A stretch of DNA of 55,790 nucleotides from a bacterium (GTDB lineage: Bacteria; Vulcanimicrobiota; Xenobia; Xenobiales; JADMJV01), in the NCBI GenBank assembly GCA_018266105.1, contig JAFEBA010000046.1, positions 1-55,790 on the forward strand, given 5' to 3'. Under the pieces are notes generated by a model that was not told the origin of the DNA, searched no databases, and saw only the letters and a program-made list of their open reading frames with translations. Positions 42,330 through 49,614 of this stretch are shown here, one piece after another (the first letter of the stretch is position 1; every line of letters starts with the position of its first letter). The position numbers and the translations under genes are program-made.

Positions 42330-43034
42330 ATGATTCAGGCTCAAACTCTGTGTCACTTTTTCGGACGCGGCCAGCTGCGCAAGCAAATTCTCTTCGATGT
42401 CGACCTCTCGATTCAACCCGGTGAAATCGTGATCCTGACCGGGCCTTCGGGCTCCGGAAAAACCACTCTTCTCAGCCTGATTGGTGGCCTGCGCTCCACC
42501 CAACAGGGAAGCCTCAAGGTTTTTGGCCAGGAGTTGCGCGGAGCCAGCTCATCCAAGCTACTCCAGCTGCGCAAGCAGATCGGCTATATCTTTCAGGCAC
42601 ACAACCTGCTCTCTTTTCTGACCGCGCGGCGTAACGTGCGTATGAGTCTGGAGCTACACTCTCGCTACCGGCGCTCGGATATCGACCAGAAATCCGCGGC
42701 GATGCTTGAGGCAGTCGGCCTGGGGGATCGCCTGGACTATTACCCCGACCAGCTTTCAGGAGGGCAGAAGCAGAGGGTGGCCATCGCCCGAGCGTTGGTT
42801 TCTCAGCCGCGATTGATTTTGGCCGACGAGCCCACGGCCGCTCTGGACAAGCGGTCCGGCCGTGAAGTGGTCTCGCTGATGCAAAAGCTCGCCCGAGAAC
42901 AGTCCTGCACGATTTTGCTGGTCACCCACGACAACCGCATTCTCGACATTGCCGATCGCATTGTGCACATGGAAGACGGGCGCCTGATCTCGGCCGCAGC
43001 TGACCAGGCAGGCCTGATCGGCTCGGAATCGTAA
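42330..43034 (+). CDS. devA: ABC transporter ATP-binding protein, DevA/LolD type
   Basis: A 234-residue ATPase. Walker A is GPSGSGKTTLL, the Q loop is near GYIFQAHNLL, the signature is LSGGQKQRVAIARAL, Walker B is LILADEPTAALD, and the switch His is in LLVTHD. All catalytic residues are intact. It energises the DevC permease, which begins seven bases upstream of this gene's ATG. Confidence 0.93.
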   Translation: MIQAQTLCHFFGRGQLRKQILFDVDLSIQPGEIVILTGPSGSGKTTLLSLIGGLRSTQQGSLKVFGQELRGASSSKLLQLRKQIGYIFQAHNLLSFLTARRNVRMSLELHSRYRRSDIDQKSAAMLEAVGLGDRLDYYPDQLSGGQKQRVAIARALVSQPRLILADEPTAALDKRSGREVVSLMQKLAREQSCTILLVTHDNRILDIADRIVHMEDGRLISAAADQAGLIGSES

Positions 43035-43042
43035 CCGTCTAG

Positions 43043-43615
43043 ATGGCCAAAAGTCTGGATCACGATGTTCAACGACGACAGATCCTCGAGAAGAGCTTTC
43101 CCTTCTTCGCCGAGTCGGGCTACGTTGGCCTGAGTATTCGTCGACTGGCTCTGGGCCTCGGGGTGACCTCTGGAACGTTGTATCACTACTTCCGCAACAA
43201 AGAAGAAATCTTCGAAGCCATGATGCAACAGATCATGACCGACGATGCCGAAGCAAAAATGGCCTTCCTGGTTGAATATCCCGACCCGGTTGCGAAGATG
43301 CGGGCTTTGGGCCGCAGTTTTGAACAGCAAAAGAACCAGTTGCGCTTGCAGACCATTCTGTGCGGCGAATACTGTCGTCACCTTCAGGAGCAAGGGCGCT
43401 CCACACTGGCATTTTGGGGACTGGTGAAACCCCGTTACAGGGCCCTGTGCAAGCTAATCCTCGGTTACGAGAACCCCCTTGTCTTCGAGCTCGTCTCTAC
43501 GTTTATTCACGGTCTGCTGACTCGACTCAGTTGGGGAGACGAACCCGAAGACATGGGCGAACTGCTGGCCGAGTTCGCCGGCTGCATTCTGCCCCGCTTT
43601 GGGCCATCTTCATAA
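43043..43615 (+). CDS. TetR-family repressor at the end of the efflux operon
   Basis: A 190-residue regulator with the N-terminal helix-turn-helix (ILEKSFPFFAESGYVGLSI, then GVTSGTLYHYFRNKEEIF). It begins eight bases after the devA stop, so it is co-transcribed and probably represses its own operon, perhaps through the palindrome at 38709. It lies close to, but does not belong to, the lasso cluster on the other strand. Confidence 0.88.
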   Translation: MAKSLDHDVQRRQILEKSFPFFAESGYVGLSIRRLALGLGVTSGTLYHYFRNKEEIFEAMMQQIMTDDAEAKMAFLVEYPDPVAKMRALGRSFEQQKNQLRLQTILCGEYCRHLQEQGRSTLAFWGLVKPRYRALCKLILGYENPLVFELVSTFIHGLLTRLSWGDEPEDMGELLAEFAGCILPRFGPSS

Positions 43616-43768
43616 ACAGGGACGTCACCATCGCCGTCGCCTGGAAAGCTGGAGCTTGAGAAATCGCTCCCTTGGGCATGACTTTGCTGTGAAGAAATCG
43701 AGCTGCGTTGCATTACCGGAAATGCAAATTCTTGCAGGCCTGGAAATCTTATGGTGGAAGTCTACCGC

Positions 43769-44074
43769 ATGGATAGACGAACAGCTTTAAAGATTGCAGG
43801 CGCCACGGCGCTGGCGGTAGCCGCCGGAACCGAGGAGGTCTTTGCATCTTCGCTCTTAGACGGAAGCTGGGCCAGCGATGATGGTTACCATCTGGAGATC
43901 GCCGGGAACTCAATTACCGCATCAAATCCCGATGGGGACTCAAAGACCATGGCGGCCAGCCAGGATGGGGCTGAGGTGCTCCGCATCACGGGCAGCCCGG
44001 TCAGCTTTCGCTACGCGAAAGGTCCGCCGGAGACCCTCACACGTAGCAACGGCAAGGTTTTCCTCAGGCGTTAA
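43769..44074 (+). CDS. Small exported protein with a twin-arginine signal
   Basis: A 101-residue protein. The signal has consecutive Arg residues followed by a hydrophobic core (MDRRTALKIAGATALAVAAG), consistent with Tat export, then a small beta-rich domain (WASDDGYHLEIAGNSITASN, then the VSFRYAKGPPETLTR segment). A Tat signal suggests folding or cofactor binding before export. ATG 43769 is chosen because GGTGGAAG precedes it and the signal starts there; ATG 43751 is six codons upstream. It is convergent with the ATP-grasp gene, overlapping by 11 bases. Confidence 0.6.
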   Translation: MDRRTALKIAGATALAVAAGTEEVFASSLLDGSWASDDGYHLEIAGNSITASNPDGDSKTMAASQDGAEVLRITGSPVSFRYAKGPPETLTRSNGKVFLRR

Positions 44075-45353
44075 GCGCAGGCGGATTTGGGTTTTTAAGC
44101 CAGGCTTCACACACAAGGCTGAACGGGGTTGTGCCTAGCGGGCGCATCTGAGGTTTTTGGACCGTCAACACGTCCCAACCGGCGTTGCACTCGAGCAGGA
44201 CGGGGCCTGCATCCGTCAAGGCAATATCCCAACCCAGGAACACATGGTTGGTCAGGAGTTGATGAGCTTTGGTGGCCAGGTCCGTGACCTTGGTCCAGTC
44301 CGGCAATTGCAGACCCGCGATCGGGAACTTCGTGATTGGATGGTGCCCATAACCTGGGCAAAGCGGTTGGTAGCTCCAGGCTTTCCCCAGGACTCCGCTT
44401 TCCAGTTCGACCGCGCTGATTAAGCTCAGGTTATTGGTGACCTCGTGAAAGCGCCAGGGCAGTTTCAAGGTTGCCGCAATGTGTACAATCTCGCCTTCGG
44501 GGAGCCTGCCCGTTACGTAGCGAACGGTCCCTAGACTTCCGGGGCATATTCCACTCAGTTGCGGATGGCTTGATTGACGTGCCTGGACCAGCAAGGCACG
44601 CCGGAGCGAATGTGCTTTCAGTTCGACCTCGATTTCGGTCCAAGACTGAAGTGCACCATGGTCTTGTCTGGTAAATTGGCCGGGTCCGATCTGAACCCAC
44701 GCGAGACAGGAGTCGCCGCGGGCACCATGGACGGGTTTCACGAAGAACGAGCCCTCAGGCGCGAAGACGCCTTGAGCATTTCGACCCTCGTGATAGAGCG
44801 CCAGGGTCGGCAGGCCTGGCAAACCGTGACGGAGCATCAGTTGACTGAAGACATGTTTATTCTGAGTTGCCGGATGCAACTGGCCGCGATTGAGCCAGTG
44901 GGCGAAGAAATCAGATTCGCCCTGAAAGAGATAATCTTCAACTCGCTGCCAATTCTCCGGACGAAAGAGTTCGTACTGGTAATAAGCCGGGGCGGCCACG
45001 GAGTGCTGGAGCGCCAGCGCGACCACTTCGAATGCCTGATTTAACTCTGTTTTACCCGTTAACTGCTTGACTCGGGAACCATATCGCCCAAGGCTTCGTG
45101 CCGCCAGGAAGGCGGCGCGCACGGGCCAAATACAGGTGTAATACAGCCTGAGCAGATTGCGGACCGCCATCGGCCAATGTCCAAACTGCCGGCCGCGAAT
45201 GACCTCCCTGAGACGATTGAGAGGGGTGGGATCCAGACGGGCCCTGCGCAGGAAGGCGGGGCACTCGTCAAAATTCCAAATCTTGTCACACAGGCGCAAT
45301 GGGATCCCAGCGGACCGGTAGCGACCAGAGGGTCCTGAACTCCAGGTATTCAT
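44064..45353 (-). CDS. ATP-grasp enzyme of the sugar-transfer-associated type
   Basis: Up to 429 residues. The C-terminal two thirds form an ATP-grasp fold similar to the proteins found beside polysaccharide genes: EGSFFVKPVHGARGDS (phosphate-binding loop), GSLGTVRYVTG, and the metal-binding end GWDIALTDAGPVLLECNAGWD. Such enzymes activate a carboxylate with ATP and join it to an amine or other nucleophile; the substrate is unknown. It is the last gene of the lasso operon. The frame overlaps the P450 gene by 68 bases, so a TTG at 45299 (14-base overlap) may be the real start. Confidence 0.7.
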   Translation of the reverse strand: MNTWSSGPSGRYRSAGIPLRLCDKIWNFDECPAFLRRARLDPTPLNRLREVIRGRQFGHWPMAVRNLLRLYYTCIWPVRAAFLAARSLGRYGSRVKQLTGKTELNQAFEVVALALQHSVAAPAYYQYELFRPENWQRVEDYLFQGESDFFAHWLNRGQLHPATQNKHVFSQLMLRHGLPGLPTLALYHEGRNAQGVFAPEGSFFVKPVHGARGDSCLAWVQIGPGQFTRQDHGALQSWTEIEVELKAHSLRRALLVQARQSSHPQLSGICPGSLGTVRYVTGRLPEGEIVHIAATLKLPWRFHEVTNNLSLISAVELESGVLGKAWSYQPLCPGYGHHPITKFPIAGLQLPDWTKVTDLATKAHQLLTNHVFLGWDIALTDAGPVLLECNAGWDVLTVQKPQMRPLGTTPFSLVCEAWLKNPNPPALNA

Positions 45354-47214
45354 TCCACAGTGGAGGTCCGTCCAGGCGGAGATTGGGCAGACGCTCGAAG
45401 AGACGAGAGAAAACTGCTCGCCCTTCGCTGCGAGCCAATCCAGCCGCCACGCAGTAGTGAGCTCCGAAACTGAAGGAGAGATGTTGTCGGCTGTTCTTTC
45501 GCTCTATGTCGAAACGGTCCGGATTTTCGAATACGGCGGGGTCGCGATTGGCGGCACCCAGGAAAAGGGCCAGGGCCGACCCCTTGGGGATCGTCTTGCC
45601 GGCGATTTCCACCTCCTCGGTTGCGATTCGATAGGTGTATTGATTGGACGCATTGTAACGCAAAGCTTCCTCTACAGCGTTGTCGAGAAGACCGGGATTG
45701 GAACGCAATTTGGCGAGTTGTTCGGGATTTTCCAAGAAAGCAAGAATTCCCGGCCCCAGCATTCCCGGGGTCGTCGGCGCAAAGGCTCCGATGAGCAGGG
45801 TGGCGATCTGGAACTCCAGCTGACGGGATGAGACGCCCGGCCGCTCGGCAGAGATCAGATGTGAAATCAGATCCTGGCCTGGATGGGTCCGCCGTTCGGA
45901 GACTTTGAGGCGTGTGTAGTCTAGGAGACGATGGAGCCCTGAAATGATGTGGTCGATGGTGCGCTGCGGGCGTGGCCCTAGAAAGAAATGCACAATGTCG
46001 GCAGTGCAGTCTTCCAGGTAGAATTTGTCCTCACGCGGCAGGTCGCAGATTCTCAAGATCATGTTCCGCGGGAACTGGTCGGCAAAATCGACGGCCAGGT
46101 CGAGGCGACCAGAGGCGATGACCGAGTCGAGCATCTCGTCCGCCAGCAGGTGAAGCTTCTTCTCGTAGCCGGCCAGCCGCTCGCTCCGCATGCCTTCTTC
46201 GACAGGTGCACGGCAGGCCCGGTGAGGTTCTCCGTCCATCCACATAATGGCATTGTCGGTGTATTCGTAGTAAATGCTCGACTTGTGGAGGCAGTTTTCA
46301 GAGTATTTGAGCTGGAGCAGTTGCGTCATGCGGTTGGCCTTGAAGCGCGGGTCGCGAAGCACACTCTTACAGTCCTCGTATCGAGTCAGTGCCCAAACTC
46401 CCAGCTGCTCGGACCAATAAACTGGGTCCTTTTCTCGCATCGCGTGATAGGTCGGAAAGGGATCCGCGGCCGCCTCCGCACTCACAAGATCGTAGAACCT
46501 GTTGCCATTGCAGGGGGTCGGTTTGCGACGGGCCGCCGCCGGCAAGGCGACCGGCTGCCAGGGCCGGGCCAGATACTTTGCTTGAAAGTAATCCCCGGCC
46601 TTGGCCTGGATAGAGTCGGTTCCCCAGTCGATATCTCGGGCGACTTTCTGCATTCGCGGTATATGCTTGGAACAGTGAATATAGGCTTCCTGGACGTCAA
46701 TGCGGACCCAGCGCTCAGGTGCGGACCGGCCTTGCTTATTGAGTTCCTGACGAATTTCCTCCGGTAAATGGGGGAGGGCGGCGAGTTCCGAATTCTCTAG
46801 AATCGAGGCGTGCCCGTTCACGTGCAGACCAATCGTGTCTTCGTAATCGATAAAATAGAGCCCGAGGTTCGGGTTCTCGAAGATGTTTCCGAGACTGGCC
46901 ATCACCCCGTTGCCGCGATATTCGGGATAGACCAGGACCTTCTCGTTGAGCACCTTGACGAAGCCCTTGGCGCCCGCACGGAATGAACAATCGCATTCAC
47001 CCGAGGCGTCCGCGGTTGCAATGAAAACAAGGTCCTGACGGCTGATGAACTCCACCATCGAGTCGTTGACCCGGTCAAGAACCTGCTTGTAGTAGAAGCT
47101 CTTGGCTCGCCTTCCCGTGCCGTATCGCTGCTGCAGAAGATGCTCGCCCTTGCTTCCCGGCAGCGGTGAGGCGGTTTCCATCGGATTCTGGTTTAGCGGA
47201 GTCTTTTCAGGCAT
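45286..47214 (-). CDS. PPOX flavoprotein fused to cytochrome P450
   Basis: A 642-residue fusion. Residues ~35-190 form a pyridoxamine-5'-phosphate-oxidase-like flavin domain (FIATADASGECDCSFRAG, then VYPEYRGNGVMASLGNI). From ~215 to the end is a cytochrome P450 with helix I (LIGAFAPTTPGML), the ExxR motif (VEEALRYN) and the heme-binding loop FSFGAHYC with Cys588 as axial ligand. A flavin domain N-terminal to a P450 could supply electrons, but this pairing is uncommon and the flavin domain is not a known reductase. It lies between the ligase and ATP-grasp genes, so it is probably a tailoring oxygenase. Confidence 0.85.
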   Translation of the reverse strand: MPEKTPLNQNPMETASPLPGSKGEHLLQQRYGTGRRAKSFYYKQVLDRVNDSMVEFISRQDLVFIATADASGECDCSFRAGAKGFVKVLNEKVLVYPEYRGNGVMASLGNIFENPNLGLYFIDYEDTIGLHVNGHASILENSELAALPHLPEEIRQELNKQGRSAPERWVRIDVQEAYIHCSKHIPRMQKVARDIDWGTDSIQAKAGDYFQAKYLARPWQPVALPAAARRKPTPCNGNRFYDLVSAEAAADPFPTYHAMREKDPVYWSEQLGVWALTRYEDCKSVLRDPRFKANRMTQLLQLKYSENCLHKSSIYYEYTDNAIMWMDGEPHRACRAPVEEGMRSERLAGYEKKLHLLADEMLDSVIASGRLDLAVDFADQFPRNMILRICDLPREDKFYLEDCTADIVHFFLGPRPQRTIDHIISGLHRLLDYTRLKVSERRTHPGQDLISHLISAERPGVSSRQLEFQIATLLIGAFAPTTPGMLGPGILAFLENPEQLAKLRSNPGLLDNAVEEALRYNASNQYTYRIATEEVEIAGKTIPKGSALALFLGAANRDPAVFENPDRFDIERKNSRQHLSFSFGAHYCVAAGLARSEGRAVFSRLFERLPNLRLDGPPLWNEYLEFRTLWSLPVRWDPIAPV

Positions 47215-48637
47215 GCTTGATTTCCTCGTGTTGTTCTATCATTTCCAAAGCCAGCTCGCGCAGTCGAGCTTCGTCCACCTTTCCAGACTCGGTTCTGGGC
47301 AGTGCCTCTGAGTCGATAGACTGGATTCTGCGGGGAGAGAATCCAATGTGTTCTAAAACCAACGCCGTAATTCTGAGATGAAGACTCTTTTCGAGCCTCT
47401 CTCCGACGATGAACAGGACCAGATCGTGGGTTCCGTGCTGGGAAGGTATTCCGACCGCCAGGCAGCGTCCGACTTTGAGCAGTTCTTCTACAATTTGTTC
47501 AATTTCCCGCGGCGCCAGAGTGGTGCCTGCTCGCTTGATCATTGCCTGGCGCCGACCATAAATGTAAAGGTGGTTCTGACTGTCCAGCATTCCCCAGTCG
47601 CCGGTTAAGAGCCAGCCATCGCGCAGCCTTGATTCGGTCTCCTCTGGGGAATCCAGATACGAGGTAAAACAAGGCCGACCGGTTACCCAAACCATCCCAC
47701 GCTCCCCGGGCGGCAGCACCGCCCCCTGGTCATCCCGGATCTGAATCTCGACGCCGTCAAAGGGTTTCCCGGAGCAGGCTTGTCCTTGTGAGTCGGTGCG
47801 TATTTCTTGCCCAAAGCCCAGGCCACTCACGGAAGGGCATTCCGTCAAACCGTAACAGGGGCGAACCACCCCTGAGCGACCGATGGCGCTCTCGAATGCC
47901 CGCACCGAACTCAGTCGGATCGGCTCCCCGCCTACCAGCACGAAGCGTAAGTCTCCTAAAAAATCACCGCGAAATATGCGAGAAGCGGCGTCGAGGCTGT
48001 GGTTCGTCCCCCCGGTCACCGTGGCCTTGTGCTCACGAAGTCCTTCCAGCCAGTTTTGGATGCGATTGCCTTGGGCATCGACCAGCACTGACTGGGCCCC
48101 CAAGAGGAGGGGTGTAAGCAGGAATTTAAGCAGTCCCAGTCCGTGGTAGGGTGAAATAGCGCTCACGAAAATATCTTGCGAATTTAAGTTGAAGCGCTCG
48201 ATAAAGATGTCGATGGAAGCCTCGATAGCGCACAGTGTCAAGGACACCGCTCGAGGATAGCCAGAGGTGCCGCTGGTAAAAAGGACCAGTCCGCCTGCGT
48301 GCTCTTTGCGCCGGCGGCGGACCCATCCCTCGGAAGTCAGTTGCAGGTTGACGCCGGCACGCTCAAGCCTGTCTTGCTTGCGACGAGGATGGAGGCCTGG
48401 GTCCAGGGGCATGGCCGCCGCATCCAGGGCCCAGAGCGCCAGCAGCGTTGCTAGGAAATCAGGGCCTGGGGCTTCTGAGAAGGCACATAGGTCGCCTGGC
48501 TGGACCATCTCCGACCAGAGAGCGCGTCTCCGTTCCGAGTCCCGCAGGATTGAGGGCGCGTCAATCTCGACGCCGCCGAAGCGAAGTGCGGATCGGCTCT
48601 GGCCGACCCGCTTAAGGATTGAGTCTGCCGTTTTCAA
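47207..48637 (-). CDS. AMP-forming acyl ligase (ANL superfamily)
   Basis: A 476-residue adenylate-forming enzyme. It has the ATP-binding loop LVLFTSGTSGYPRAVS (~118-132), CYGLTECPS, the TGDWGMLDSQNHLYIYGR segment, and Lys453 in PRTESGKVDEARL, the residue that normally catalyses adenylation. It is shorter than typical ~500-residue ligases but has both sub-domains. It would activate a carboxylic acid (fatty or other) and probably load it onto a thiol, for which the acyl carrier protein at 54292 is a candidate. It overlaps its neighbours by 8 and 26 bases. Confidence 0.85.
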   Translation of the reverse strand: MKTADSILKRVGQSRSALRFGGVEIDAPSILRDSERRRALWSEMVQPGDLCAFSEAPGPDFLATLLALWALDAAAMPLDPGLHPRRKQDRLERAGVNLQLTSEGWVRRRRKEHAGGLVLFTSGTSGYPRAVSLTLCAIEASIDIFIERFNLNSQDIFVSAISPYHGLGLLKFLLTPLLLGAQSVLVDAQGNRIQNWLEGLREHKATVTGGTNHSLDAASRIFRGDFLGDLRFVLVGGEPIRLSSVRAFESAIGRSGVVRPCYGLTECPSVSGLGFGQEIRTDSQGQACSGKPFDGVEIQIRDDQGAVLPPGERGMVWVTGRPCFTSYLDSPEETESRLRDGWLLTGDWGMLDSQNHLYIYGRRQAMIKRAGTTLAPREIEQIVEELLKVGRCLAVGIPSQHGTHDLVLFIVGERLEKSLHLRITALVLEHIGFSPRRIQSIDSEALPRTESGKVDEARLRELALEMIEQHEEIKHA

Positions 48638-49463
48638 GAATATACCTGGCCATCAGTTTCAAGCGGTCAAATCGAATTTCTTCAGGGTAGCGCTGCAGCC
48701 ACTGCTCGTGGTAGTTGGCCACGGCTTTCAGTACGTCTTCAGATTGAGACAATTCGGGTCCGAGTTCGACCCGCCGGCGACCACCGGGCAGACAGCGGGC
48801 GGTGATCGGGAACACGGCTGCTCCGCTTCTCTGGGCCAGCATGGGTAAAGCCGCACTTCCCAGCTGAACTGCACCCAGAAAAGAGAGTGGTCGGCCTCCT
48901 TCGGCGTGGTCGGCGGAAAGCAGGACGAGATGACCCTTTTCCAGGCGTTGGAGGGCGTCTTTCATCAGGAGGGCGCGACCTTGTCCGCCCTGTTCCGCCT
49001 TGCTGAGAGAGACGAGCTCCACGGACCCTCCCATCTGCATTTCCGGTCGGAAGCCTCCAACCATCGCCAGAACCGGCAACCCAAGATTATGGCAGGCCCA
49101 AACTACGGTATAGATCGGACCGGAATGCCACATGCACAAAATAATCGGGCGCCTCCTGTGTTCCTGGAGTAGAGTTCCCAGCTCAGGCCATTCCACCAGC
49201 TTGAGCAAAGTGTCGTAATTTTTTCGCTCTAACAGTCTGTCATATATTTTAAATTGGGCCTGGCGCACTGTGAGCTCGTGAATCGTTGAATCCAGAAATT
49301 TGGGACCTCGGCTGGGAAAGACGAGATCGAGCTGGCCTCGGAGCTGCTGCCGAAAGTGCTCTGAAAAGGCCTCCGGAAAGTGACATAAAGGAAGGGCGGC
49401 TTCAGGCCTGACATCAAGTAGCCAGGGTCGGATTCTGGCCAGAATCCGCATCAGAATATTCAC
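48612..49463 (-). CDS. LpxL/HtrB-like acyltransferase, possibly atypical
   Basis: A 283-residue protein resembling the lipid A lauroyl-acyltransferase family, which transfers acyl groups from acyl-ACP. The characteristic regions are PIILCMWHSGPIYTV (around the catalytic His113), LPVLAMVGG, and HLVLLSADHAEGGRP. In true members an acidic residue follows the His at position +5; here it is Tyr118, so catalysis may be altered. No transmembrane anchor is obvious at the N-terminus. Its GTG start lies 12 bases after the lasso precursor stop codon, placing it directly in the lasso operon. Transfer of an acyl group to the peptide is a hypothesis. Confidence 0.72.
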   Translation of the reverse strand: MNILMRILARIRPWLLDVRPEAALPLCHFPEAFSEHFRQQLRGQLDLVFPSRGPKFLDSTIHELTVRQAQFKIYDRLLERKNYDTLLKLVEWPELGTLLQEHRRRPIILCMWHSGPIYTVVWACHNLGLPVLAMVGGFRPEMQMGGSVELVSLSKAEQGGQGRALLMKDALQRLEKGHLVLLSADHAEGGRPLSFLGAVQLGSAALPMLAQRSGAAVFPITARCLPGGRRRVELGPELSQSEDVLKAVANYHEQWLQRYPEEIRFDRLKLMARYILENGRLNP

Positions 49464-49475
49464 CAGAGGTGGAGG

Positions 49476-49589
49476 CTAGCTTCCGGGCTTTTTAGGGGTC
49501 GACGCACATTCCGTCGTGTTAGGTGCGCCCCCCGCCGTTTCTCCCAAATGGAGTTCGGTAACCGTTGGAGTCGTCCATTTTTTTCGCAT
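49476..49589 (-). CDS. Lasso peptide precursor (37 codons)
   Basis: A 37-residue reading frame between the cyclase stop (49615) and the acyltransferase start (49463). Leader residues 1-19 contain Trp5, Pro8 and Val10 with a hydrophobic stretch and end in Thr18-Ala19; Thr at position -2 of the leader is the hallmark recognised by lasso peptidases. The core is GGAPNTTECASTPKKPGS (residues 20-37). Gly1 and Glu8 can close an 8-residue ring, and the chain ends in Ser, the residue phosphorylated in paeninodin-type lasso peptides. A single Cys follows Glu8. The core lacks a bulky aromatic plug. No Shine-Dalgarno sequence is evident. It is too short for ordinary gene callers. Confidence 0.82.
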   Translation of the reverse strand: MRKKWTTPTVTELHLGETAGGAPNTTECASTPKKPGS

Positions 49590-49614
49590 GCAAACGTTTT
49601 GGTCAGACCGCCAG

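Noticed and set aside
49519..49578. A 19-codon frame starting at ATG 49578 inside the precursor gene
   Set aside because: It overlaps the precursor in another frame, has no leader features, no acceptor Glu/Asp at ring position 7-9 after a recognisable cleavage site, and is too short.
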